A stretch of 64,000 bases of DNA, taken from NCBI RefSeq assembly GCF_016862115.1, contig NZ_BOMI01000189.1, positions 20,690-84,689 of the forward strand, written 5' to 3'. The DNA is from Paractinoplanes deccanensis (lineage in GTDB: Bacteria; Actinomycetota; Actinomycetes; Mycobacteriales; Micromonosporaceae). A model generated the notes under the pieces. That model was not told the origin of the DNA, searched no databases, and worked only from the letters and a program-made list of their open reading frames with translations. The position numbers and the translations under genes were made by a program. The stretch's first letter is position 1, and every line of letters starts with the position of its first letter. Below, piece after piece: positions 7,810-16,128 of this stretch.

Positions 7810-8226
7810 TGCCGAACGTGGTGATGGTCGAGAAGAGCCGCGGTTCGCGCCCGTCGACGCGCACGATCATCGGGATCGCCACGTTCGTGCCGGCCGGCGG
7901 GTGGGTGGGTCGCCGGGGCGCGGTGACAGCAGTTCCTCGTAGAGGGCGGCGGGCTCAGGGTCGGGCGCGGCGGCGAGCCGGCGTGAGAGGCGGGTGCGGA
8001 ACACCGCGCGTACGTCGTCGAGGTTGACGACCAGCCGGGCCAGCCCGCGCGGTTCCAGCCCGAGGCGCACCAGATTGACGGGTGGCCGCAGCATCCGGTG
8101 CCACGCGCGCGAAGAACGGGTCGACGGCACGGTTGGTCATCACGATGTTCCACCGGCGGTCGAAGACCAGCAGCCGGTTGCGTTCCCGTAGCGGCACGTG
8201 CAGGTGGCCCGCCAGCCGCAGAATCA
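7810..8226 (-). pseudogene. MmyB-like regulator C-terminal fragment, copy B
   Basis: The longer of the two MmyB remnants. On the minus strand it starts near 8226 with MILRLAGHLHVPLRERNRLL, fused to VFDRRWNIVMTN with the same internal deletion as copy A. It shifts frame near 8095 to LRPPVNLVRLGLEPRGLARL, continues to PAALYEELLSP, shifts again, and ends in the family-typical REPRLFSTITTFG just before the LamG stop region. The DNA-binding half is missing and nothing resembling it lies upstream (8227-8313). This is a decayed regulator truncated at both ends. Confidence 0.75.
7969..8215. repeat. Long inverted repeat, right arm (247 bases)
   Basis: Partner of 1194-1440, in opposite orientation and differing at one base. 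The adjoining LamG 3' end (7721-7809) is a second matching block (86 of 89 positions equal to 1462-1550). Recombination between the arms would invert the roughly 6.5 kb that lie between them. Confidence 0.9.
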
Positions 8227-8313
8227 TGCCGGCGCTGAGCGAGCGGCTTGCTCGGTGGTTGCCGACGAAAATCAGCAACCGCACCGCTACAAGGCGTCCG
8301 GGTGGAGCGGTCG

Positions 8314-9093
8314 TCAGGCGTCGGCCGTGCGGATCAGCTCGGCGAGGGCCGGCCACAGCGACGGGGCCGCGCCGATCGTCAGCTCGGTGGTGAACTCCGC
8401 CTCCCGGCCGCCGAGGATCACTCCCGCTTCGCGGGCGATCAGGGCGCCCGCCGCGATGTCCCACAGGTTCGTGTCCAGGGCCAGGCCCCCGTCCAACCGG
8501 CCGGCGGCCTGGTAGGCCAGGTTGAGCGCCGCCGGCAGGCGCCTGATGTCGCCGACCTGGGGAAGCAGGGCGTCGATCACGCGGCCGGCGCGGGTCTTCG
8601 TCGCGACGTTGGGCTGGAAGCTCACGCCGATCAGGGATGAGGTCAGCGGCGGGCCGTCCGGCACCTCGAGCGGGGTGCCGTTCAGCAGGGCGCCGCCGCC
8701 CGCGACGGCGCTGAAGGTCTCGCCGGCCACGGGCTCGTGCACGACCGCCGCGCGGGGCTCGTCGCCCTGGTAGAGGGCTATGCACACGGACCACGGGCCG
8801 GTGCGGCTGATGTAGTTGCGGGTGCCGTCGAGCGGGTCGACGACCCAGGTCCAGCCGGTCGTGCCGGGGCGGCCGTGGCCCTCCTCGGCCTGCACCGCGT
8901 CGCCGGGCCAGGCCTCGGTGAGGCCGTCGACGATGAGGCGCTCGCTGGCGATGTCGACGTCGGAGACGACGTCGTTGGCGTGGGCCTTGGGCGCGCCGAC
9001 GCGCAGGGTGTCGCGGCGTTCGAGCTGGAGCCGGCCGGCGGCTGCGGCGAGCGTGGCCGCGAGGTCGCGGGCTGCGGAGAGGTCTCGATCCAT
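8314..9093 (-). CDS. Inositol monophosphatase family protein
   Basis: A 259-residue Mg2+-dependent, Li+-sensitive type phosphatase. The metal site is visible: the acidic pair after AVQA near residues 70-71, and D86 and D89 in DPLDGTRNY. The late Asp in LWDIAAGALI supplies the third ligand group. Substrates in this family include inositol phosphates, histidinol phosphate, PAP and fructose bisphosphate; the sequence does not say which. The ATG at 9093 fits the family N-terminus; a longer frame to 9225 adds a non-homologous leader. It is divergent from the MFS exporter gene. Confidence 0.87.
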   Translation of the reverse strand: MDRDLSAARDLAATLAAAAGRLQLERRDTLRVGAPKAHANDVVSDVDIASERLIVDGLTEAWPGDAVQAEEGHGRPGTTGWTWVVDPLDGTRNYISRTGPWSVCIALYQGDEPRAAVVHEPVAGETFSAVAGGGALLNGTPLEVPDGPPLTSSLIGVSFQPNVATKTRAGRVIDALLPQVGDIRRLPAALNLAYQAAGRLDGGLALDTNLWDIAAGALIAREAGVILGGREAEFTTELTIGAAPSLWPALAELIRTADA

Positions 9094-9205
9094 CACCGGC
9101 CAGGCTACCGGTGACGGGCGTCGCAGGTGACCGCGCTCTCCTGAACGCATCGGCACCGGATGCGTGGGGGTAGTCGGAGACGTCGGCCTACCAGGGGAGA
9201 TCCGC

Positions 9206-11113
9206 ATGAGCGCCACAACCACCACCGCGCCGGGGCCGCCGGGCGCCGACCTCAGCCACCGTCAGGTCCTGCAGGTTCTCGGCGGGCTCATGCTGGGTCT
9301 GCTGCTGGCCTCGCTGGATCAGACGATCGTCGCCTCGGCGATCCGGACGATCGGCGACGACCTGCACGGGCTCAGCGCGCAGGCGTGGGTCACCACGGCG
9401 TACCTGATCACCTCGACGATCTCGACGCCGCTGTACGGGAAGCTCTCCGACATCTACGGGCGCAAGCGGTTCTTCCTCGCCGCGATCACGATCTTCGTGG
9501 TGGGCTCGGCGGCGTGCTCGTTCGCGCAGTCGATGTACGAGCTCGCCGCGTACCGGGCCTTCCAGGGTCTCGGCGCGGGTGGCCTGTTCTCGCTGGCGCT
9601 GGCGATCATCGGCGACATCGTCCCGGCCCGGGAACGGGCCCGCTACCAAGGTTACTTCCTCGCCGTGTTCGGCACGTCGAGCGTGCTCGGCCCGGTGATC
9701 GGCGGGTTCTTCGCGGGCGCCGACCAGATCCTCGGCATCACCGGCTGGCGCTGGGTGTTCCTGGTGAACGTGCCGATCGGCGTGGTGGCGCTGATCGTGG
9801 TGGCCCGGGTGCTGCGCTTCCGGCAGGAGCGGCGCGAGCACCGCATCGACTGGTGGGGCGCCGCCTGGCTGTGTGTCGCGCTGGTGCCGCTGCTGACCAT
9901 CGCCGAGCAGGGCCGCTCGTGGGGCTGGGACTCGGCGCGGGCGTTCGCCTGCTACGGCATCGGCGCGGCCGGCCTGGTGCTCTTCGTGCTGGCCGAGTGG
10001 CGCATGCGGGAGGACGCGCTGATCCCGCTGCGGTTCTTCCGCAACAAGACGTTCAGCCTCACCGCGATCGGCGGCTTCATCGTGGGCCTGGGCATGTTCG
10101 GCGGTCTCGCCGTGCTTCCGCTCTACCTGCAGATCGTGCGGGGTGCCACGCCGACCGAGTCGGGTCTGCAACTGCTGCCGCTGACGCTCGGTCTCATGGT
10201 CGGCTCGATCATCTCGGGTCAGCTGATCAGCCGTACGGGGCGCTACAAGGTCTTCCCGGTGGTGGGCAGCGTGCTCGCCGCGATCGGCATGTGGCTGCTG
10301 CACACGGTCGGGGTGGAGACGCCGTTCTGGCGTACCGGCGTCTTCATGGCCGTGCTGGGCCTGGGCCTCGGCCTGATCCTCCAGCCGATCACGCTGGCGG
10401 TGCAGAACGCGATGTCGGCGCGGGAGATCGGCGTGGCGACCTCGTCGGCGACGTTCTTCCGCCAGATGGGCGCCACGGCCGGCACCGCGCTCTTCCTGTC
10501 GCTGCTCTTCTCGACCGTCGGCGACAAGATCCAGGATGCCGTACGGGCGGCAGGCCCCGGTTTCCAGCAGGCGCTCGCCGAGCCGGCGAACCGCGCGGCC
10601 GCCGAGGCCCTGCACGCCGGGGCCGCCCTGAACGACACGTCGTTCCTGAACGGGGTCAGCGCCGTCGTCGCGTACCCGTTCAAGGACGGCTTCTCCCGGT
10701 CGATGGACATGATCTTCCTGGCCGCGGCCGCGATCATCCTGGTGGCGCTGGTCGTCTTCGCCTTCCTGCCGCAGATCCCGCTGCGCACCCAGTCGGGCCT
10801 GGCCGCCCGCGCCGCCGAGGAGCAGCCGGCCGGCCTGCCCGCGGCCACACCGGCAGCGGCGGAACTGCCCGCGGCCACACCGGCAGCGGCGGAACTGCCC
10901 GCGGCCGCGCCGGTGGCGGCGACGGAGGTGACCACCGAGGGCCGGCACTCGGCCGACGCCCACCCCGGCGGCAACCACGTCGCGGTGGCCCCGCACGACG
11001 GCAACCACGAAGTGGGCGTCCACCGCGAGGAGAACCCCGCGGCCGGCACCCACCACGACGAGAACCGCGTGGCGGGCGCCCACCGCGCGCCGCCCGGCCC
11101 GGAGGAGAGCTGA
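9206..11113 (+). CDS. MFS drug exporter, DHA2 (EmrB/QacA) family, with a repeat-bearing C-terminal tail
   Basis: A 635-residue transporter with 14 predicted membrane segments. It has the DHA2 signatures ASLDQTIVASAIRTI in helix 1, the motif A loop LYGKLSDIYGRKRFF, and the motif C helix GVLGPVIGGFF-like stretch GTSSVLGPVIGGFFAG. It probably exports a hydrophobic drug or metabolite using the proton gradient. The ATG at 9206 has a good ribosome site (GGGGAGA). The last roughly 100 residues form a hydrophilic tail absent from most relatives: three copies of a 10-residue Ala/Pro/Glu unit, then His-, Asn- and Glu-rich segments (HPGGNH, HDGNHE, HREENP, HHDENR). This tail could bind metal or be disordered. 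No regulator gene lies beside it. Confidence 0.9.
   Translation: MSATTTTAPGPPGADLSHRQVLQVLGGLMLGLLLASLDQTIVASAIRTIGDDLHGLSAQAWVTTAYLITSTISTPLYGKLSDIYGRKRFFLAAITIFVVGSAACSFAQSMYELAAYRAFQGLGAGGLFSLALAIIGDIVPARERARYQGYFLAVFGTSSVLGPVIGGFFAGADQILGITGWRWVFLVNVPIGVVALIVVARVLRFRQERREHRIDWWGAAWLCVALVPLLTIAEQGRSWGWDSARAFACYGIGAAGLVLFVLAEWRMREDALIPLRFFRNKTFSLTAIGGFIVGLGMFGGLAVLPLYLQIVRGATPTESGLQLLPLTLGLMVGSIISGQLISRTGRYKVFPVVGSVLAAIGMWLLHTVGVETPFWRTGVFMAVLGLGLGLILQPITLAVQNAMSAREIGVATSSATFFRQMGATAGTALFLSLLFSTVGDKIQDAVRAAGPGFQQALAEPANRAAAEALHAGAALNDTSFLNGVSAVVAYPFKDGFSRSMDMIFLAAAAIILVALVVFAFLPQIPLRTQSGLAARAAEEQPAGLPAATPAAAELPAATPAAAELPAAAPVAATEVTTEGRHSADAHPGGNHVAVAPHDGNHEVGVHREENPAAGTHHDENRVAGAHRAPPGPEES
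10835..10924 (+). repeat. 30-base tandem repeat in the MFS gene tail
   Basis: Two identical 30-base units (10835-10864 and 10865-10894) and a third diverged one (10895-10924). Each encodes LPAATPAAAE or a variant. The period is a multiple of three, so copy-number change keeps the frame. Confidence 0.9.
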
Positions 11114-11120
11114 CGGGAAA

Positions 11121-11152
11121 CGCCAGGGCCGGCGGACGGACCGGCCCTGGCG
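11121..11152. terminator. Bidirectional terminator between convergent genes
   Basis: A perfect 12-base stem (CGCCAGGGCCGG / CCGGCCCTGGCG) with an 8-base loop, flanked by AAA on the left and TTT on the right. It lies between the ends of the MFS gene and the convergent sigma-partner gene and can serve both. Confidence 0.8.
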
Positions 11153-11167
11153 GGTTTCATCCCCGGA

Positions 11168-12154
11168 TCAGAAGGTGCCCTTCTTCACGTCGGCCAGCTT
11201 GACGCGGGTGACGACGTAGGTCGTCTCGTTGTCGCCGGGGCCGTTGGAGAGCTTCAGCGGGACGCCCGACTGCGCGTCGATGGTGAGGGTCTGCGCGGCG
11301 CCCTCGAGCGCCGGCATGCCGACGGTCAGGTTGAGCACCTTCTTGCCGGCGAGCGTGCCCTCGACCGTCTTGACCTCGGGCATCTGGTTGAGCAGGCGCA
11401 GCGCACCGGCCCGCACGGCCGGGTCGCCGGCGCCGGCGTGCAGCGCGTCCATCACGTTGTTCCAGACCCGGTTGTCGGCGATGTTGGTGCGCATGCCCTC
11501 GCGGATCGCCGCGGGGATCTTGGTGTTCGTCGGGGCCGGGTGGCTGAAGCCGGGCGCCTCGGTCGGCACCGGCGCGCCCTTGGGCGCCCCGGCCACGATC
11601 ATCCGCTTGCGGGCGGCGTTCAGGTCGCCCTGCGCCGCGGCCTTCGCCGCCGCGACGTACTGCCGGTAGCTGTCCCCGCCGCGGATGTTGCCGGCCTTCA
11701 CCTGCGCCGGCAGGCCGTCGCGGGTCTTGGCGAAGTAGTAGCCGCCGCTGTCGGCCCACAGGTCCCACACCTTGACCCGCGTGCCGTCGTAGAGCTTCTG
11801 GTCGCGCAGCACGAGCGTCGCGTCGCCCTCGGGCTTCGCCGTCGTGTTGAGGTAGCCGACCAGCTGGAGCAGTGGCGGCTGCGCGGCGGCGGCGCTCGCG
11901 GACGCCGTCGTCGCGGGGGCGGCGATGTTCCGGGCCGGCGCCGTGCCGGTGCCGCCGGCGCCGGTGGTGGCCACCGCGACCGCGGCGATCGCGGCGACGG
12001 CGAAGCCACCGGCGGCGGTCGTGCGCCAGGCCAGGCGGCGGCTGCGCAGCCGCCGGCCGCGGCTCTCGATGCGCTCCAGGTCGGGGGTGTACTGCCGGTC
12101 GCCGACGGCGGCCTTGAGGGTCGCGCTGAGGCGCTGCTCGGTGTCGTACGACAT
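11168..12154 (-). CDS. Membrane-anchored extracytoplasmic protein paired with the SigE-family sigma factor (CU044_5270-like)
   Basis: A 328-residue protein. It has a short cytoplasmic N-terminus (MSYDTEQRLSATLKAAVGDR), one transmembrane helix at about residues 45-65, an Ala/Thr-rich linker and a large exported domain. Its start lies two bases downstream of the sigma factor stop, so the two are translated together. In actinobacteria this pairing with SigE-family (SigE70) sigma factors is common. The protein is thought to be the sensor or anti-sigma partner, but the cytoplasmic part is too short for a classical zinc anti-sigma domain. The role is therefore inference from position and topology. 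Confidence 0.7.
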   Translation of the reverse strand: MSYDTEQRLSATLKAAVGDRQYTPDLERIESRGRRLRSRRLAWRTTAAGGFAVAAIAAVAVATTGAGGTGTAPARNIAAPATTASASAAAAQPPLLQLVGYLNTTAKPEGDATLVLRDQKLYDGTRVKVWDLWADSGGYYFAKTRDGLPAQVKAGNIRGGDSYRQYVAAAKAAAQGDLNAARKRMIVAGAPKGAPVPTEAPGFSHPAPTNTKIPAAIREGMRTNIADNRVWNNVMDALHAGAGDPAVRAGALRLLNQMPEVKTVEGTLAGKKVLNLTVGMPALEGAAQTLTIDAQSGVPLKLSNGPGDNETTYVVTRVKLADVKKGTF

Positions 12155-12156
12155 GG

Positions 12157-12666
12157 TCAGAGGTCTCCTCGGTTCAGGACGGACTTGAGCTTGGTCAACG
12201 CCCGGCTCGTCTGGCTCTTGACGGTGCCCTCGCTGCACTTCAGGGCCACGGCGGTCTCCCGCTCGCTGAGCCCTTCGAGGTAGCGCAGGACGACCGTCGC
12301 CCGCTGCCGCATCGGCAGGGACACAAGTGCCTGGAGCAGGTCGGCCCGGGTCACCACGCCGTCGGAGAGGTCGGGAAGGGCGATGTCGGGAACATCGGAC
12401 ACGTCGGCCCGCGGACTCCGGCGCCACTGGCGTCGCGCCTCGTTGATCAGGATGCGCCGCACGTACGCGGGTGGGTTCTCGGCCTTCTGGACCTTGCGCC
12501 AGTGGCTGTAGGCCTTGGCCAGCGCCTCCTGCACGAGGTCGTCGGCCAGGTGCCAGTCCCCGCACAGCAGATAGGCCGTGCGATGCAGCGATGCGGCCAT
12601 CCCCTGGACGAAAACCCGGAACTCCTGCTCCGCGCCGCTCGCCGTCCCGGCGGGTCGGTGCTTCAT
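12157..12666 (-). CDS. RNA polymerase sigma factor, SigE family (ECF type)
   Basis: A 169-residue extracytoplasmic-function sigma factor. Region 2 is at about residues 15-80 (LHRTAYLLCGDWHLADDLVQ, then EALAKAYSHW) and region 4 at about 110-160 (YLEGLSERETAVALKCSEGT, then VKSQTSRALTKLKS). It has no C-terminal extension. The ATG at 12666 gives the family length. The downstream gene is a membrane protein that probably holds it inactive. A candidate autoregulated promoter lies upstream at 12686-12716. Confidence 0.9.
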   Translation of the reverse strand: MKHRPAGTASGAEQEFRVFVQGMAASLHRTAYLLCGDWHLADDLVQEALAKAYSHWRKVQKAENPPAYVRRILINEARRQWRRSPRADVSDVPDIALPDLSDGVVTRADLLQALVSLPMRQRATVVLRYLEGLSERETAVALKCSEGTVKSQTSRALTKLKSVLNRGDL

Positions 12667-12685
12667 TACGGTCGTCACAGAGGAG

Positions 12686-12716
12686 AAGACACTTCCGTGC
12701 CCCGGTTCGTTGTCAC
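12686..12716 (-). promoter_or_regulatory. Candidate ECF-type promoter of the sigma factor gene
   Basis: On the minus strand GTGACAACG (12716-12708) is followed after about 14 bases by GTGTCTTC, and the ATG is at 12666. A TGACAAC-like -35 with a GTC-containing -10 is the form expected for self-activated SigE-family promoters. The match is by eye and unproven. Confidence 0.35.
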
Positions 12717-12740
12717 GAGATCCGGAGCTTTTTCGCGCAA

Positions 12741-13301
12741 CTACTGCGGCAGCGCGTACCTCTTGGAGACCACCTCGACGGAGGCGAACCACGCGGTGAC
12801 GTGGACACGGACCTCGGGGGTGCCGGGCACCCGCGGCACGCGGGCGAGATGCAGCTGGCGAGAGGAGAAGACCGCCGCGCCGGTGAGGTCGACCTCGACG
12901 CCCTCCGGCACGATCACCTTGAGCTCGCCGAACGTGACGCTGCCGGAGATCTCGATGACCGCCTGATCGGTGGCGACCTCGCGCAGGTCGAGCACGGTGG
13001 AGCCGAAGAGCGTGCGCACCGAGACCCCGGCGTCGCGCAGCCGCCACCGGCCGCGGCGCTTGTTCTCGCTGAAGATGGTGATGACCCGGTCGACAGTGCG
13101 CGAGGAGCCGACGATCGGGGTGACCGCCACGCCCTCGGTCGCCCGGGCCAGCTCGTCGGCGTCCTCGGCGGCCCAGACGGCGCCGACCCGCGCGCTGAAC
13201 TCCTCGAGGGTCAGCCGCCCGTCGCCGCAGGCACGCTGGAGCAGCTCGGCGGCGCGCTCACGCTCCGGTTCGGACGGTGGCACGCGCATCGGTGTGGTCA
13301 C
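12741..13301 (-). CDS. DUF1707 protein with LiaF-like C-terminal domain
   Basis: A 186-residue protein. The N-terminal DUF1707 domain (residues about 5-55) is RVPPSEPERERAAELLQRAC followed by GDGRLTLEEFSARV. After a linker comes a beta-rich C-terminal domain (about 95-180: LFGSTVLDLREV, SVTFGELKVIVPEGVEVD) related to the LiaF/YvqF cell-wall-stress domain. There is no membrane helix between them, unlike many relatives. The role is unknown; such proteins are often near envelope-stress regulators, and here a sigma/anti-sigma pair follows 75 bases downstream. TAAGAT lies exactly six bases before the GTG start, which suggests a leaderless mRNA. Confidence 0.85.
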   Translation of the reverse strand: MTTPMRVPPSEPERERAAELLQRACGDGRLTLEEFSARVGAVWAAEDADELARATEGVAVTPIVGSSRTVDRVITIFSENKRRGRWRLRDAGVSVRTLFGSTVLDLREVATDQAVIEISGSVTFGELKVIVPEGVEVDLTGAAVFSSRQLHLARVPRVPGTPEVRVHVTAWFASVEVVSKRYALPQ

Positions 13302-13383
13302 GGGCGCATCTTAGGGCTTGCGGGCCAGCCGCCGTCGATGGCGACGGGTCGGCGAGGTGGGTGACGGCACGCGGAGGCCCGTG

Positions 13384-13953
13384 TCAGACCTCGAGCAGGA
13401 TGACGTGCAGGTTGCGGGGCCCGTGCACGCCCTCGACGCGGTTGAGCTCGATGTCGCTGGTCGCCGACGGGCCGCTGATCCAGGTGAGCGGCCGGGTGGG
13501 GTCGAGGCGGGCGACGGCCTCGGGCACCGACGCGACGACCTGCTCCGGGCGGAGCACGCAGATGTGCAGGTCGGGCAGGAGGGTGAGGAGGCGCCGGCCC
13601 TGGTCGGGCGAGCCGTCGAGCACGATCGTGCCGGTCTCGGCGATCGCCACGGCCGCGCCGGTCACCACGCCGTCGGCCTCGTCGACGTCGACGAGCAGGG
13701 CCTCCGGCGGCAGCCATTCAGGGGGCAGGCCCGGCGGTACGACGAGCGTGCCCGCACCGATGATGTCGCCCACGATGGCCGCCACGTCGGCGCCGCGGTG
13801 CACCACGGCCTTGTAGTCGACGAGCCGCTCGATGAGCACGTCCAGGTCGGCCGGCGGGAAGTCGCGGCGGTAGGAGCGCGGGATCTCCGGCGCCGCCGGG
13901 TGGCCGCCGAGCGCCGAGCGCACCCGTCCGAGGATCAGGTCCTTGCTGCTCAT
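13384..13953 (-). CDS. lutC: L-lactate utilisation protein LutC (LUD domain)
   Basis: A 189-residue LUD-domain protein, the third subunit of the LutABC L-lactate dehydrogenase. It carries the family features GVVTGAAVAIAETGTIVLDG in the middle and GVHGPRNLHVILLE at the end. Its ATG overlaps the lutB stop (ATGA), and it is the last gene of the rhaD-rhaB-lutA-lutB-lutC operon. The complex oxidises L-lactate to pyruvate in the cytoplasm. Here it would consume the lactate formed from rhamnose. Confidence 0.9.
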   Translation of the reverse strand: MSSKDLILGRVRSALGGHPAAPEIPRSYRRDFPPADLDVLIERLVDYKAVVHRGADVAAIVGDIIGAGTLVVPPGLPPEWLPPEALLVDVDEADGVVTGAAVAIAETGTIVLDGSPDQGRRLLTLLPDLHICVLRPEQVVASVPEAVARLDPTRPLTWISGPSATSDIELNRVEGVHGPRNLHVILLEV

Positions 13954-15380
13954 CGGCCTCGCCACCAGTCGCGGAAGGTCTCCGCGGGCGGCGTCGGCAG
14001 ATCGCGCGCCGCCGACCAGCCGTTCAGCGGCGGGGGCAGGCCGCGCCCGCGCTTGCCGACGAGCTTGGCGAACTTCGCGGCACGCTGCGCGCGGGCGTAG
14101 AGGCGGGGACGGTCCATCGTGTACGCGGCCGCGGCCATCACCGCCTTCTCCCCGGCCGGGTGGGGCACCTGGTTGCGCAGGTGCACCAGGATCGACGGGA
14201 TGTCGATCTTCACGGGGCAGGCGTCGAAGCACGCACCGCACAGCGACGACGCGTACGGCAGCGAGGCGTTGTCCTCGACCCCGGTGAGCTGCGGCGACAG
14301 CACCGCGCCGATCGGGCCGGGATAGACCGAGCCGTACGCGTGCCCGCCCGTGCGCTCGTAGACCGGGCACACGTTGAGGCAGGCCGAGCAGCGGATGCAG
14401 TGCAGCGCCTGGCGGCCCACCTCGTCGGCGAGCACCGCCGAGCGCCCGTTGTCGAGCAGCACCAGGTGGAAGTTCTGCGGCCCGTCGCCCGGGGTCACGC
14501 CGTGCCACATCGACGTGTACGGGTTCATCCGCTCGCCGGTCGACGCGCGCGGCAGCAGCTGGAGGAAGACCTCGAGGTCCTGCCACGTGGGCACGACCTT
14601 CTCGATACCCATCACGGTGATCAGCGTGTCCGGCAGGGTCAGGCACATGCGGCCGTTCCCCTCCGACTCGACGACCGTGAGCGTGCCCGTCTCGGCGATG
14701 CCGAAGTTGGCGCCGGAGACCGCCACCTTTGTCGTCAGGAACGTCTCGCGCAGGTAGCGGCGCGCGGCCGCGGCCAGCGCCGGCGGGTCGTCGGTGAGGG
14801 CCGGGTCGACGCCGGGCATGGCGCGCAGGAAGATCTCGCGGATCTCCGAGCGGTTGCGGTGGATCGCCGGCACCAGGATGTGGCTCGGCTTGTCGTCGCC
14901 GAGCTGCACGATCAGCTCGGCGAGGTCGGTCTCGACCGGCGTGATGCCGGCGTCCTCCAGCGCCTCGTTGAGCCCGATCTCCTGGGTCGCCATCGACTTG
15001 ATCTTGATGACCCGCTGCTCGCCGGTGGCGCGCACCAGGCCGGTGACGATCCGGTTGGCCTCGGCCGCGTCCGCCGCCCAGTGCACGACCCCGCCCGCCG
15101 CGGTCACCTTCTCCTCGAGCTGCTCGAGGAGCCGGGGCAGGTTCGCCATGGTGTACGCCTTGAGCGCCGACCCGGCCGCCCGCAGCTCCTGCCAGTCGGG
15201 CAGCTCGGCGATGACCCGGCCGGACTTGCCGCGGATGGTGGTCGTGGCGTGTTGCAGGTTGCGCCGCAGCTGCGGGTTCGCCAGCGCGGTGCGGGCCGCC
15301 GCCGGGAACGGCTCGTCGCCGCGCAGGTGGCCGACCCCGCGCGGCGCGTGCGCCACCGGCATCCCCAGGAAGGTGCTCAT
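13950..15380 (-). CDS. lutB: L-lactate utilisation iron-sulfur protein LutB
   Basis: A 476-residue protein with an N-terminal LUD domain (AVSGANFGIAETGTLTVVES near residues 220-239) and a C-terminal dicluster ferredoxin-like part. C328, C331, C334 and C338 form a complete 4Fe-4S motif (CIRCSACLNVCP), and C381, C384 and C388 form the second (CGACFDACP). Its length agrees with Bacillus LutB. Start and stop overlap lutA and lutC by four bases each. With LutA and LutC it passes electrons from L-lactate to the respiratory chain. Confidence 0.93.
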   Translation of the reverse strand: MSTFLGMPVAHAPRGVGHLRGDEPFPAAARTALANPQLRRNLQHATTTIRGKSGRVIAELPDWQELRAAGSALKAYTMANLPRLLEQLEEKVTAAGGVVHWAADAAEANRIVTGLVRATGEQRVIKIKSMATQEIGLNEALEDAGITPVETDLAELIVQLGDDKPSHILVPAIHRNRSEIREIFLRAMPGVDPALTDDPPALAAAARRYLRETFLTTKVAVSGANFGIAETGTLTVVESEGNGRMCLTLPDTLITVMGIEKVVPTWQDLEVFLQLLPRASTGERMNPYTSMWHGVTPGDGPQNFHLVLLDNGRSAVLADEVGRQALHCIRCSACLNVCPVYERTGGHAYGSVYPGPIGAVLSPQLTGVEDNASLPYASSLCGACFDACPVKIDIPSILVHLRNQVPHPAGEKAVMAAAAYTMDRPRLYARAQRAAKFAKLVGKRGRGLPPPLNGWSAARDLPTPPAETFRDWWRGR

Positions 15381-16117
15381 ACCGTTGCCGCCTCCGTCGA
15401 AGCCAGGATCTCGGCGAGATGCACGGTCTTCACGCCGGTGCGCAGGCGCGACAGCCCGCCGCCGATGTGCATGAGGCAGGACGTGTCGCCGGCCGTGCAG
15501 ACGTCGGCGCCCGTGTCGAGCACGTGCCGCATCTTGTCGGCCAGCATCGCCGTCGACGTGTCCGCGTTCTTCACCGCGAACGTGCCGCCGAAGCCGCAGC
15601 ACTGCTCCGCCGCGGGCAGCTCGACCAGGTCGAGGCCGCGCACGTGGCGCAGCAGCCGCAGCGGCCGGTCGCCCACGCGCAGCATCCGCAGCGAGTGGCA
15701 GGTCGGGTGGTACGTGACCCGGTGCGGGTAGTACGCGCCCACGTCCTCGACCTTCAGCACGTCGATGAGCAGCTCGGACAGCTCGTACGTGCGGGTCGCG
15801 ACCTGCTCCGCCCCGGCCGCCAGGCCGCTGTCCCCCGCGGCGTTCGCCACCATCTTGTGCTGGTGGCGGATCGAGCCGGTGCAGCTGCCGGACGGCGCGA
15901 CGATGACGTCGTACGGCTCGAAGGTGCGGACGTACCTGCGTACCAAAGGCAGTGCCTCTTTTTGGTAGCCCGTGTTGATGTGCATCTGGCCGCAGCACGT
16001 CTGTGCCTCGGGGAAGACGACCTCGTGGCCCAGCCGCTCCAGCAGCCGCACCGTCGCCTTCGCCGCGGCGGGGAACATCGTGTCCGCCAGGCAGGTGGCG
16101 AACAAGGCGATCCGCAC
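15377..16117 (-). CDS. lutA: L-lactate utilisation protein LutA (CCG-domain oxidoreductase)
   Basis: A 246-residue protein of the GlpC/HdrB type with two cysteine-rich CCG domains: AQTCCGQMH near residue 41 and EQCCGFGGTF near 180. Each helps bind an unusual iron-sulfur cluster. The start is GTG at 16117 (VRIALFATCLADTMFP), which matches the family N-terminus; the open frame further upstream is antisense to rhaB. It begins 11 bases after the rhaB stop, so lactate oxidation genes are co-transcribed with rhamnose genes. Confidence 0.92.
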   Translation of the reverse strand: MRIALFATCLADTMFPAAAKATVRLLERLGHEVVFPEAQTCCGQMHINTGYQKEALPLVRRYVRTFEPYDVIVAPSGSCTGSIRHQHKMVANAAGDSGLAAGAEQVATRTYELSELLIDVLKVEDVGAYYPHRVTYHPTCHSLRMLRVGDRPLRLLRHVRGLDLVELPAAEQCCGFGGTFAVKNADTSTAMLADKMRHVLDTGADVCTAGDTSCLMHIGGGLSRLRTGVKTVHLAEILASTEAATV

Positions 16118-16128
16118 CGGATGCCTCC

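Noticed and set aside
13384..13816. Plus-strand open frame at 13277-13816 as a gene overlapping lutC
   Set aside because: It is antisense to lutC, which is complete and in an operon; the composition is Ser/Arg/Thr-rich shadow.
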